A stretch of DNA of 64,000 nucleotides, from the NCBI GenBank assembly GCA_951813255.1, contig OX638353.1:2343472-2407471 (forward strand). Reading direction: 5' to 3'. The position numbers and the translations under genes were made by a program. Under the pieces are notes generated by a model. That model had not been told where the DNA came from. It was given only the letters and a program-made list of their open reading frames with translations, and did no database searches. The DNA is from an uncultured Dehalococcoidia bacterium. Its GTDB lineage: Bacteria; Chloroflexota; Dehalococcoidia; Lucifugimonadales; JAAXIE01. Positions within the stretch are counted from its first letter, which is position 1. Every line of letters starts with the position of its first letter. Positions 57,401 to 64,000 of the stretch are shown one piece after another.

Positions 57401-58781
57401 GTACCTGAAGGAGACGGGCCAACTCAAGCCGGAGGTGATGGCCAAGGCGGAGCACCTGATGCTGGTGGGATACCAGCGGGAGTTGACGTACCAGAGGCAG
57501 GACGGTAGCTTCTCGGCTTTCGGAGACAACGACAAAGAGGGCAGTTTGTGGCTGACGGCGTTTGTACTGAAGACCTTTGCCGAGGCGCAGGGGTTGATGT
57601 ACATCGACCCGCGGGTGCTGAATGAGGCGGCGGCTTGGATTGAGAAGCACCAGCAGAAGGATGGGTCGTTCGAGAACGTGGGGTTCCTGCACCACCAGGA
57701 GTTGCTGGGCGGGCTGCAGGGGAAGGATGCGCTGACGGCATACGTGGCGATTGCGTTGCTGGAGGCTGAGAGTGAAGCGGCTGCTGACAGAGCGTTAGCC
57801 TACTTGGAAGGGCGGCTGAAGGGTATGGAGGACCCCTATTCTCTGGCCATCACCGCTTACGCCATGGAACTGGCTGGGAGTGCTTCGAGGAATGATGCGC
57901 ACCAGAAGCTGATGGCCTTGGCCCAGATGGACGGCGATGCCATCTACTGGGCCGGGGGCGGGTCTGGGATTGTGCCGAAGTATGACGGGAGACGCCCGCC
58001 TCAGAGCGCTGCCATCGAGACGACGGGCTATGCGCTGCTGGCGTTGGTAGAGCGCGGGGACCTGGTAAATGCGGGGCGAGCTGCAAAGTGGCTGGCAGGG
58101 CAGCGGAATGCGTATGGGGGCTTTGGGTCGACGCAGGATACGGTGGTGGGGTTGCAGGCGCTGACGGCTTTTGCGACCGAGTCACGGGCGGATGTGGATG
58201 CAACAGTGACGGTAGAGAGCGGGGAGTGGACCGCGGAAGTGAGGATAACCTCGGAGAACGCTGACGTGCTGCAGACGTTTGAGGTGCCTCTAGATGGTGA
58301 CGTGACGGTGGGGTCCACTGGGAGAGGCGATGTGGTCGTGCAGTCGGTGCTGAGGTTCTCGGTGCCGGAGGTGGGCACGAAGACGCAGGAAGTGTTCGAG
58401 ATAGAGGTGGACTACGGGACGGAGCATGTTGCCGTTGACGACTTGATCACGGTGACGGCGTCGATACGGTTCAACCCACCGGAGCCAATCATGGCGGGTA
58501 TGGTGGTGCTTGATGTGGCAGTCCCCACCGGGTTCGAGCCGGTGCGGGAGACCATCGAGTCGCTGGTGGAGAGGTATGAGAAGCTGAAGAGGTACGAAGT
58601 GGCGGGGCGGAAGGTAATTTTGTACATCGCGGACATGGCCCCGGGGGAGCAGTTGAGGTACTCGTTCCAAGCGAGGGCAAAGTACCCAGTGCGGGCCAAG
58701 GAGGTCGTCTCGCAGGTGTACTCCTACTACAAGCCGGAGCAGCGGGGGGAGACACTGGCTGGGGCCTTGGTAGTGGAGTAG
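54444..58781 (+). CDS. Alpha-2-macroglobulin-like thioester lipoprotein, eukaryote-type architecture
   Basis: A 1445-residue predicted outer-surface lipoprotein. The signal peptide ends LLVTLVVC with the lipid-anchor candidate Cys20, followed by a Thr/Pro-rich linker to about residue 100. Macroglobulin (MG) domains follow; TDKPIYKPGQTVHIR near 206 and VFKPGLEMGYLLIAETPDGE are animal A2M/TEP hallmarks. A bait-like stretch lies at about 655-745, then FPETWIW (755-761) and LRVFQPFFLTVDLPYSAIRGE. The thioester is C970-G-E-Q973 in MPFGCGEQNM, within an alpha/alpha thioester domain, and HHQELLGG carries His1084, matching the catalytic His of complement C3. A receptor-binding-like domain closes the chain (FEPVRETIESLVERYEKL). 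Only two Cys occur in the whole protein, the anchor and the thioester. It lacks the extra N-terminal domains of the usual ~1650-residue bacterial form. No penicillin-binding protein gene (pbpC) adjoins. Confidence 0.9.
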   Translation: MRKLLAPAIWVLLLVTLVVCGGPEPDVIHGPALATSTPASTAVAPPSPTVGPTPTAVPAPTVGTVPTPSPKPPTPAIPSPTPSPMPTVGPTPVAVPVPRLVVDLTLVPDSFVAVAPKTLRAGYTEQVSLSLFSGDEPAAGTVRLVLYRDGAEVSSASGQVEGVGSVDLSVPQEAGTYNLEVWVDGVDERERAPVEVEDAVLLLVETDKPIYKPGQTVHIRLMTLDTGLKPLPSNAVIEVQDAKGIKVFRKQVASDDYGMATVDLPLSTEPNLGVWKLTALTGDRKTQLDVRVEEYVLPKYEVAVETERQWVLADEPIKGTVKGEYSFGKPVVGEALIVASRYVGQWEEYARLTMPIDGEAAFELPPVNFVAGVPQAGGQGNITLDVTIREKSTGYAENTTELFTVAAAPVVLKMIPDSNVFKPGLEMGYLLIAETPDGEPVDKLVGASFTYLDENFDQILTKAVDFPTTNGTALLKDTAPPDAISMTLEVVGAPPLIQRAGHSPSGHFIHLEQITTADIGVGDEVHFKVNSTREARNFYYEVLSRGAVLFSSVSAGPDIRFTANQLMAPSSRLLVYQILPNNEIAADYLPFSVKASYPHEVQVDFSEDEVRPGSGVDIGIQTQGESRVGLVAVDKSVFILAENRLNLQQVFNELERLYLEPQVELHDASFIDAWFVDAVVTRGASETFGEAGVVVLTNKEVPSGEEFEKERREMVLKAVQADVALPIEVAAAPIPEAGDGAAQGLAEVQRVRQFFPETWIWQDVTTDMSGSATVEVEAPDSITTWMLRAVGMSKDHGLGIGEDELRVFQPFFLTVDLPYSAIRGEELPVKVALFNYLDTAQEIFVDIERNDSFDLLGEESKRVMVGASDIGGLEFSVRLKELGSVPIQITARSTEAADAVIKELLVEPEGVPVEEVGNRVLGAGERYEFSTRLPSDAVDGSGRAYVALTGSLMTQTIEGLEGLLQMPFGCGEQNMILFAPNVFVAQYLKETGQLKPEVMAKAEHLMLVGYQRELTYQRQDGSFSAFGDNDKEGSLWLTAFVLKTFAEAQGLMYIDPRVLNEAAAWIEKHQQKDGSFENVGFLHHQELLGGLQGKDALTAYVAIALLEAESEAAADRALAYLEGRLKGMEDPYSLAITAYAMELAGSASRNDAHQKLMALAQMDGDAIYWAGGGSGIVPKYDGRRPPQSAAIETTGYALLALVERGDLVNAGRAAKWLAGQRNAYGGFGSTQDTVVGLQALTAFATESRADVDATVTVESGEWTAEVRITSENADVLQTFEVPLDGDVTVGSTGRGDVVVQSVLRFSVPEVGTKTQEVFEIEVDYGTEHVAVDDLITVTASIRFNPPEPIMAGMVVLDVAVPTGFEPVRETIESLVERYEKLKRYEVAGRKVILYIADMAPGEQLRYSFQARAKYPVRAKEVVSQVYSYYKPEQRGETLAGALVVE

Positions 58782-58900
58782 AGGCCGACCAGTCCGCAGT
58801 TCTTTGTGCCCCGCGGTTTGGCGGCTCCTTCGGAACCTGGCAGAGCGAACCTGAACAAGATTGAGCAAGTTCCGGGGAGCCTCAATGTCAATATGGATGT

Positions 58901-59557
58901 TTACTTGAACCGGAACAGGAAAGCGTCCGCTACACGGGCCATCTTGTACCGTGCCCTGCTTGGGGGGCGCCGCTGATTTTCCGCTAGCATCTCATGCGTC
59001 AACGACTGCCCTCGGCTGCTGACGAAATAGTGGCGCAACCCTTCCTCGTCCGTTTCGATGGCGCCGCCGGCGTTGAGAGCCGCTACGAGCGTATAGTCGG
59101 TATCGAGTTGGGCGCGGGCTGCATCGTAGTGGCCGTCATTTGCAAGCAGGTGACCGCCTAGGGCCAAGAATGGCTTGCACTCTTGGGAAACGGGACCTGC
59201 GTTGAGCGAGACCATCAGGCCAAAGCCGGCTAGGAGTTCGGGCGGAATTCGCGCGTAGGCGGCTTCGATAGCCGAGAGGCTCACCGGTTCCGTGTACTCC
59301 TTGTGTGCCTCTAGCCACAGCTTCAGGTCGCTGCATTGCATGGAGGCTCCGAACCCCTTGACCGAGTCGATGTAGCACACTTGCGGGAACACCAGTGACG
59401 GAGTGAGGTGTACAAAGCTACCGGGATAGGCGACGCGTTGGGGTCCCACAAGAGCGCGGGTTGCCCTGAACACTCCAAGCAGGTCGTGGGCGTGGCTGTG
59501 AACCGTCTCGCGGTATTCGCGGAGGTAGGTCGTCAGGGCGTCAGTCTGTCGCAGCAT
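58901..59557 (-). CDS. Hypothetical protein
   Basis: A 218-residue protein that I do not recognise. It has mixed helix and strand, with LREYRETVHSHAHDLLGVFRA near the start, SFVHLTPSLVFPQVCYIDSVKGF, IEAAYARIPPELLAGFGLMVSLN and a basic C-terminus SRARYKMARVADAFLFRFK. No clear motif or signal peptide. The ATG lacks a strong ribosome-binding sequence. It may be co-transcribed with nothing nearby, as the SEC-C gene lies 165 bp upstream. Confidence 0.6.
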   Translation of the reverse strand: MLRQTDALTTYLREYRETVHSHAHDLLGVFRATRALVGPQRVAYPGSFVHLTPSLVFPQVCYIDSVKGFGASMQCSDLKLWLEAHKEYTEPVSLSAIEAAYARIPPELLAGFGLMVSLNAGPVSQECKPFLALGGHLLANDGHYDAARAQLDTDYTLVAALNAGGAIETDEEGLRHYFVSSRGQSLTHEMLAENQRRPPSRARYKMARVADAFLFRFK

Positions 59558-59722
59558 AGTCGCGGTAAGTTCGCTCTTGAAGCATGGTTAGAGGGCAAGC
59601 CCGCATCAGGGTTCGGGACGCGGCAGGGCTGTAGTCCGCAGTAGCTACGCTCCCAAGCCAAGGTGGTGGAGATAAGAGAGTGCTACGCTGGTAGCGACAT
59701 GGTTGAGGGCGCGGGCGCTGCT

Positions 59723-59887
59723 CTATCCGCCGTGGCACCGCTTGTACTTTTTGCCACTGCCACAGGGGCAAGGCTCATTGCGCCCCAGCTTGCCATGCCG
59801 TTGAAGGATGTTCCTCCGCTCCTCGCAGGTCTTGCAAGTGCATGCGGGCGGGTGGTCGCTGTACCAATTGGTCCGTGGCATGGTCAT
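59723..59887 (-). CDS. Small SEC-C zinc-motif protein
   Basis: A 54-residue protein from the ATG at 59887 ([12 protein letters not shown]). It has C-x-C-x2-C (ACTCKTC) in the first half, and ends with the SEC-C motif [18 protein letters not shown], where C-x-C and a C-H pair bind zinc. The same motif occurs at the end of SecA and in many stand-alone proteins. An AAGGA lies upstream. It is too short for common gene-length limits. Confidence 0.8.
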   Translation of the reverse strand: MTMPRTNWYSDHPPACTCKTCEERRNILQRHGKLGRNEPCPCGSGKKYKRCHGG

Positions 59888-59916
59888 GATCGCATAATTC
59901 CTTATGTATAGCGGCG

Positions 59917-61011
59917 TTAACGGGCGAGTGGTTCAGAGGGAGCCGGGGCAGCGGTTAGCGAGGGCAGGTTGAACCTCTCCGCCACCAGTTTATACGAGGT
60001 GACCCGGGCTTGGAACTCGTAGCAGTTGGTGACGATGCCCACATCGGTGGTGTCGTAGCGGGCCGCAGCCTGCACTATGAGTTCCTCAACCTGCTCGGGG
60101 TTGCCAACGATGTTGCCCACCGTGTTCCGCTCGATGTAGACGCGCTCATCCTCCCTCAGAGGATAGGCTGCTGCCTCTTCCGGTGGCAGAAGGCCTTGAC
60201 GCTCGCCCAAGGCCATGCGCAGCCGGTCAATCCTGCGGCTGGTGGCCAGATATTCCGCCTCATCACTGGTGGGGGCGCATATCACCTGAAGGGTGACGTT
60301 GACCTTGGGCTCAGCCAGGAAAGGGGATGGCTTGAATTCCTCCCGATACACCGAGACGGCCTGCGGGCCATGGAAGCCGGTCATGCCGAAGAAATCGGCG
60401 AACGAAAACGGCAGACCCAATACGGCAGCCAGTTGGGCACTGTAGAAGCTGGACCCCAGAAGCCAGACTTCAGGGACTGACTCAGGCTCGGAGCCGGGCT
60501 GGGCCCTTATGCCGGCGAAGGCCTGTTCGCCTACTGTGGCGCCCGTCAGGTAGCCCATCAGATCGGACACCTGCTGCGGGAACTTGTTGATGTCCGCCTG
60601 CGGGCGCGGATACACGAGGGCCGCCGAGGTGACCCGGTCGCTGCCTGGAGCGCGCCCTATGCCAAGGTCGATACGTCCGGGGAAGAAGGAGTCCAGCACA
60701 CGGAATTGCTCGGCCACTTTCAGCGATGAATAGTGGGACAGCATGACGCCGCCACTGCCCACGCGGATGGAGTTGGTGGCCCCGGCAATCTGACCGATGA
60801 GCACTTCGGGGGCTGTCCCGGCGAAGGCACCGGAGTTGTGGTGCTCCGCCACCCAGTAGCGGCTGTAGCCCATATCTTCCACGATCTGGGCCAGTCGTAC
60901 CGTCTCTCGCAAAGCATCGGCAGCCGATCCTCCTTTACGCACGGGGGACTGGTCTACGACGCTTAGTTGGAATCCAGTGGGCAAGCCTGCTAATGCTCCG
61001 TTCGAGCCCAA
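59917..61011 (-). CDS. Luciferase-like monooxygenase (MsnO8-type)
   Basis: A 364-residue luciferase-like barrel. Landmarks: [76 protein letters not shown] and a C-terminal [17 protein letters not shown]. These are typical of FMN-dependent group-1 luciferase-like proteins. The cofactor is more likely FMN than F420. The substrate is unknown. It is the third luciferase-like gene in the window. Confidence 0.88.
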   Translation of the reverse strand: MGSNGALAGLPTGFQLSVVDQSPVRKGGSAADALRETVRLAQIVEDMGYSRYWVAEHHNSGAFAGTAPEVLIGQIAGATNSIRVGSGGVMLSHYSSLKVAEQFRVLDSFFPGRIDLGIGRAPGSDRVTSAALVYPRPQADINKFPQQVSDLMGYLTGATVGEQAFAGIRAQPGSEPESVPEVWLLGSSFYSAQLAAVLGLPFSFADFFGMTGFHGPQAVSVYREEFKPSPFLAEPKVNVTLQVICAPTSDEAEYLATSRRIDRLRMALGERQGLLPPEEAAAYPLREDERVYIERNTVGNIVGNPEQVEELIVQAAARYDTTDVGIVTNCYEFQARVTSYKLVAERFNLPSLTAAPAPSEPLAR

Positions 61012-61035
61012 GCGTGGACGGCTAGGGCATCTATC

Positions 61036-61791
61036 CTAACTCTGGGGTCCATCAGTGTGGCCCAGTTCGTGAAGCCGTTGTCGCAGTCTGCGGACCTCGG
61101 CTTCGGCGTTGTCGGCACGAGCCGCCTCGGCCCGACGGGCAGAGGCCTCGCGTCCGAGGGTGTTTATCCATTCGCCCGTCACACTGTCCCGCAAGAGAAA
61201 CTCGCCGAAGCCGTCTTCGTCTACGTGATAGTAGAAGTCCAAGCCCAGCGCTTCACTGCGGGCCCACACGTCCCCATTCTCCGCTGTATGCAACTCAAGC
61301 CGCTGGTACTCTCCATTTATCAAGCGCTCCCCAACCAACGGTTCGCCGTAGTACTCACCCGTACGGTCGAGCCGCCAGTATTCTCCGGCGCCCATGGCAG
61401 CATAGATTTCTCTTTTCCGGCCTAGGTCATTGGATGCCGTGCTCTCCGAGGCCGCCTCCAACACGAAAGCGGGAGGCTGGCCCCACTCCTCGATACGATA
61501 GCTGCGGCGCCCCCGCTTTATCGTCCGTGCATCCACGCCGAACACAACATAACCGTCGGGGACGACGACCGAACCGGGACGGGCTGAGTCATAGATGAGG
61601 TTGGTCTCATCGGAGACCAGAACAGTCGGGTCGTCTTCGTAACGCGCCCTGATCCCTGACATGATGTAGTGGAGCGTATCGTCCTGCTGCATGGCATCCT
61701 CGGGAGGCACAGGGTCGTCAATAAGGTCGTACCAAGGCGCTTTCACGCCTGCCTGCGCCGCTGATGCCTCATTCCTGTTGACGGTAGCCAT
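61036..61791 (-). CDS. Uma2-family (DUF820) protein with a C-terminal coiled region
   Basis: A 251-residue protein, distinct from the shorter one at 12.8 kb. The restriction-like core has VLVSDETNLIYDSARPGSVVVPDGYVVF (Asp), PPAFVLEAASESTASNDLGRK (Glu, Lys) and YAAMGAGEYWRLDRTG. A helical, Ala/Arg-rich tail (ASARRAEAARADNAEAEVRR) forms a coiled coil. ATG at 61791 with GGAG upstream is chosen. Role unknown. Confidence 0.85.
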   Translation of the reverse strand: MATVNRNEASAAQAGVKAPWYDLIDDPVPPEDAMQQDDTLHYIMSGIRARYEDDPTVLVSDETNLIYDSARPGSVVVPDGYVVFGVDARTIKRGRRSYRIEEWGQPPAFVLEAASESTASNDLGRKREIYAAMGAGEYWRLDRTGEYYGEPLVGERLINGEYQRLELHTAENGDVWARSEALGLDFYYHVDEDGFGEFLLRDSVTGEWINTLGREASARRAEAARADNAEAEVRRLRQRLHELGHTDGPQS

Positions 61792-61859
61792 GCCAAGTCT
61801 CCAGTGGGGCCTTATGGGAGCTGGGAATATGATAGCACAGAGAGAGGACCGGTCCGCAG

Positions 61860-63077
61860 CTACTGGATCGCCGCCGCTGGGGCAGCAGCCCGCTCGTTTA
61901 CCAAGCGCCCGTCGGCGAACCGTTCCAGACCAAAGTGCTTGATGAGATCGGGCCTGGAACCCGACGCGATCAGGGTTGCCACACTCTCGCCCGCTGCCGG
62001 CGCCGCTTTGAAGCCCCACGTGCCCCAACCGCAATTCAGGATGAAGCCCGGCATACCATCGACTTCACCCATGAGAGGGGCGTAGTCCGGTGTCATATCA
62101 CACAGACCCGCCCACTGCCGCAGGATGCGGGCTTCGCGCAGGCAGGGCAGCATCTCCAGCAGGTGAGAGGTCAGCGTCTGCAATGCGGGAAGGGTGGAGC
62201 GCACGCTGTAGCCGGGATAGGGGTTGACCGCTCCGCCGATGACCACCTCGCCCCGGTCGGTCTGGTAGGCATAGACGTGCAGGTTGGCGGAGGAGATGGT
62301 GCGGTGCAGCAGGGGCTTCAGCGGCTCGGTGACACAGGCTTCCAAGGGGTAGGTCACGATGGGCAGGTCAAGCTCCACCATGCGAGCGATGGTGGAGCAC
62401 CACCCAGCAGTGGCGTTGACCACTGTCTTGCAGCGGATGTCTCCCTTGTCGGTGCGCACGGTCCATGCCGACGAGCCGTCCCGCTCTATGGCAGTCACGT
62501 TGGTGTGAGGGTGCAGTTCCGCCCCCAGCCTGTCGGCCCCGCTGCCTAAGCCCCAGACCACGGCATCGTGACGAATGACCCCGCCGGGCGGGTGGTACAT
62601 CGCGCCTAGAATGGGGAACTGCTTGCCCTTTCGCAGGTCGATGATGGGCACCAATTTTTTCACCTCATCAGCGCCGATGAGGCGGCTGTTGACGCCCAAT
62701 GCTTTGTTGAACTCGGTGCGCATGTGCAAGCCGAACATCGCAGACTCGGTGTGACCCAGGTCCAGACGGCCCATCTGGCTGAACATCAAGTTGAAGTTGA
62801 GGTCCTGCGCCAGCTTCTCGTAGAGGCCAAGGCTGTGACGGAAGAAGGGAATGCCCTCCGGGGTAAGGTAGTTGGCGCGGATGATGGCCGTGGTGCGGGC
62901 GCTGGCCCCGCCTCCGAGGTAGCCGCGATCGACCACTGCCACGTTCTTCACACCCAGCTTGCCCAAGTAGTAGGCGGTGGAGAGGCCGTGCACTCCTCCG
63001 CCGATAATCACCACGTCATAGGAGTCGCGCAATGGATGGCGCCTCCACATGGGTGTTTTCTTGAACAGGCGGAACAT
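61860..63077 (-). CDS. FAD-dependent oxidoreductase, sarcosine-oxidase beta-like
   Basis: A 405-residue DAO-fold enzyme. The dinucleotide motif is VVIIGGGVHGLSTAYYLGKLG near 23, and VVDRGYLGGGASARTTAIIRANY is the FAD loop common to SoxB and dimethylglycine dehydrogenases. The C-terminal GWGTWGFKAAPAAGESVA contacts the isoalloxazine. It starts one base into the stop of the gamma-like gene (TGATG). With the neighbouring gamma-like gene and GcvT-type gene it suggests oxidation of an N-methylated amine, substrate open. Confidence 0.87.
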   Translation of the reverse strand: MFRLFKKTPMWRRHPLRDSYDVVIIGGGVHGLSTAYYLGKLGVKNVAVVDRGYLGGGASARTTAIIRANYLTPEGIPFFRHSLGLYEKLAQDLNFNLMFSQMGRLDLGHTESAMFGLHMRTEFNKALGVNSRLIGADEVKKLVPIIDLRKGKQFPILGAMYHPPGGVIRHDAVVWGLGSGADRLGAELHPHTNVTAIERDGSSAWTVRTDKGDIRCKTVVNATAGWCSTIARMVELDLPIVTYPLEACVTEPLKPLLHRTISSANLHVYAYQTDRGEVVIGGAVNPYPGYSVRSTLPALQTLTSHLLEMLPCLREARILRQWAGLCDMTPDYAPLMGEVDGMPGFILNCGWGTWGFKAAPAAGESVATLIASGSRPDLIKHFGLERFADGRLVNERAAAPAAAIQ

Positions 63078-63775
63078 CAGGCGCTCTCCCTCAGCAGACG
63101 GAGGGTGTCAACGCCAAAAGGGGTCAGCCCTTCACTTGAACCCGCTTCCGTCAGCACATCCCAAGCGAACTTACCGAGATCCCGCGATACGAATATGCGG
63201 TAGCAAGGGATGTCTCCAAAGTCGGCCCGCACCAACATGGCTTGCGCGCCTGAGAGGCTGGTCTGGGCACAGGTCATGTCGGAGGTGGCAGGCAGCGATA
63301 GGTCAAGGTCAGTGAGCTTGGCGAGGATGTCCTGGCCGCTAGGGCCAGCGAGGCACAACCCCGTCAGACCAGAGGTCATGTCGACGAAATGGGCGCAACT
63401 GTCCTGCTGGGTGAAAGCCATCGTTGCCCGCATGTCATCGGTGGCATCGGGTGGAGTCAGAAGCAGAAGCTGATCGACAGCGAGGCGGCAGAGAAGATGC
63501 CCGTCCTGGTGCCGAGTGACGCCTCCCGGAGCCGGGACTTCTACGTCGGGCAGGAGGGCCCGCAACGAGGCGTCGATGCTGGCCCCCTGCAACAGTAGTT
63601 TACCTACGGGAGTGATATCGCATAGGCCGGCACCCGCCCGCACTGCTGCCTGTTCTTCTTGGGCAGCGGCGTAGTGGGCGGGGCGTTGCCAGCCAGCCTC
63701 GCTGGTCATCCGGGCGCCTAGTGAAATGTGGCGGCGGTGCAGTGGGCTAAGGCGTTGTGGAAGCAGACCAGCCAC
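63077..63775 (-). CDS. GcvT/sarcosine-oxidase gamma-like subunit
   Basis: A 232-residue folate-binding-type fold: SPLHRRHISLGARM, WQRPAHYAAAQEEQAAVRAG and AGLCDITPVGKLLLQG are typical of aminomethyltransferase/SoxG N-termini. HLLCRLAVDQLLLLTPPD and LAGPSGQDILAKLTDLDLS follow. Start is GTG at 63775, which keeps the LHRRH segment of the family; ATG at 63712 would lose it. It stands between the FAD subunit and the partial gene at the right edge. Confidence 0.8.
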   Translation of the reverse strand: MAGLLPQRLSPLHRRHISLGARMTSEAGWQRPAHYAAAQEEQAAVRAGAGLCDITPVGKLLLQGASIDASLRALLPDVEVPAPGGVTRHQDGHLLCRLAVDQLLLLTPPDATDDMRATMAFTQQDSCAHFVDMTSGLTGLCLAGPSGQDILAKLTDLDLSLPATSDMTCAQTSLSGAQAMLVRADFGDIPCYRIFVSRDLGKFAWDVLTEAGSSEGLTPFGVDTLRLLRESA

Positions 63776-63779
63776 AGGC

Positions 63780-64000
63780 TTATTCCCTCAACCTGCCGCC
63801 GTCGGGGTCGTAGAAGGGCTGGCTTACCACCCTACCGGGCGCCGGTTTGCCATTCACGAGCACGCCGATCTCTGTGTCCTCTTCAGCCATGGAAATGGGA
63901 ACCCATGCCAAGCCTATGCTCTTCCCCAGCACATGGCTGTAGCGGGAACTGGTAACGCGGCCGATGGGCTGGCCATTGGCAACTACGGGGTCGCCGTCTC
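63780..64000 (-). CDS. Aminomethyltransferase (GcvT) C-terminal barrel, probable sarcosine-oxidase alpha-type; 3' part only
   Basis: The right edge cuts this gene; about 73 codons remain. The visible end has NGQPIGRVTSSRYSHVLGKS, IGLAWVPISMAEEDTEIG, VLVNGKPAPGRVVSQPFYDP and DGGRLRE, the classic C-terminal barrel of GcvT and of the alpha subunit of sarcosine oxidase. It is the most upstream gene of the cluster seen here. Which of the two families it belongs to depends on the missing N-terminus. Confidence 0.8.
   Translation of the reverse strand, partial: DGDPVVANGQPIGRVTSSRYSHVLGKSIGLAWVPISMAEEDTEIGVLVNGKPAPGRVVSQPFYDPDGGRLRE

Overview
The window reads as a high-GC bacterial chromosome segment, most probably from a marine Chloroflexota of the SAR202/Dehalococcoidia type. 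This is an inference from content: an F420 footprint (CofE, an F420-type PPOX protein, several luciferase-like oxidoreductases), a TPP decarboxylase pair, Rieske, VOC and alpha-hydroxy-acid oxidase genes, and tightly packed short operons. No 16S or 23S gene is present to prove it.

Layout. 1-2.75 kb: a minus-strand translation block in the order tRNA-Thr(UGU), tRNA-Tyr, tRNA-Thr(GGU), tuf, rpmG, secE, nusG, rplK (cut by the edge), close to the Escherichia coli tufB arrangement. 3.4-4.4 kb: two-subunit TPP decarboxylase. 4.6-9.4 kb: a translationally coupled quinone operon (UbiD, UbiA, UbiX and MenG type) with an MntA/HepT-type nucleotidyltransferase-HEPN pair inside it. 9.8-14.7 kb: histidine genes hisH-hisA-hisF-hisIE interleaved with a methyltransferase and a HAD hydrolase, and cut by an opposite-strand Uma2 gene. 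14.8-20.8 kb: cobalamin adenosyltransferase, cofE, a Trk/Ktr potassium uptake cluster with three RCK-type proteins and a UspA, then pheA.

21.8-28 kb is the main accessory region: repeat-rich spacer, a HicB-HicA pair, a frameshifted DUF2283 remnant, an McrB/McrC-type restriction pair, and about 1.5 kb of nine tandem units of roughly 177 bp, each with two hairpins. 28-37 kb: an unknown gene, recF, a DUF5678/aspartic-protease pair, an aminomutase-like enzyme, radA, clpC and a solitary 5S rRNA gene. 37.1-39 kb: moaE and moaD, both apparently starting at CTG, after two VOC paralogues. 39-54 kb: scattered metabolic genes, a DUF4268 protein, a membrane-anchored RCC1-repeat protein next to a PH-domain membrane protein, and a second hic locus in the opposite gene order.

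54.4-58.8 kb holds one 1445-residue alpha-2-macroglobulin-like lipoprotein whose architecture resembles animal A2M/complement C3 more than the usual larger bacterial form. It has a CGEQ thioester and a C3-like histidine. The window ends with a 54-residue SEC-C protein, a luciferase-like enzyme, a second Uma2 protein and a sarcosine-oxidase-like cluster cut by the right edge.

The most notable items are the eukaryote-type A2M, the toxin-antitoxin pair wired into the quinone operon, the consecutive CTG starts of moaD and moaE (with a MoaD that ends Gly-Gly-Ser-Arg), the 177-bp double-hairpin array that has overrun the end of mcrC, and a dispersed family of CAGCTACG/CAGATACG-tagged intergenic elements at three loci.
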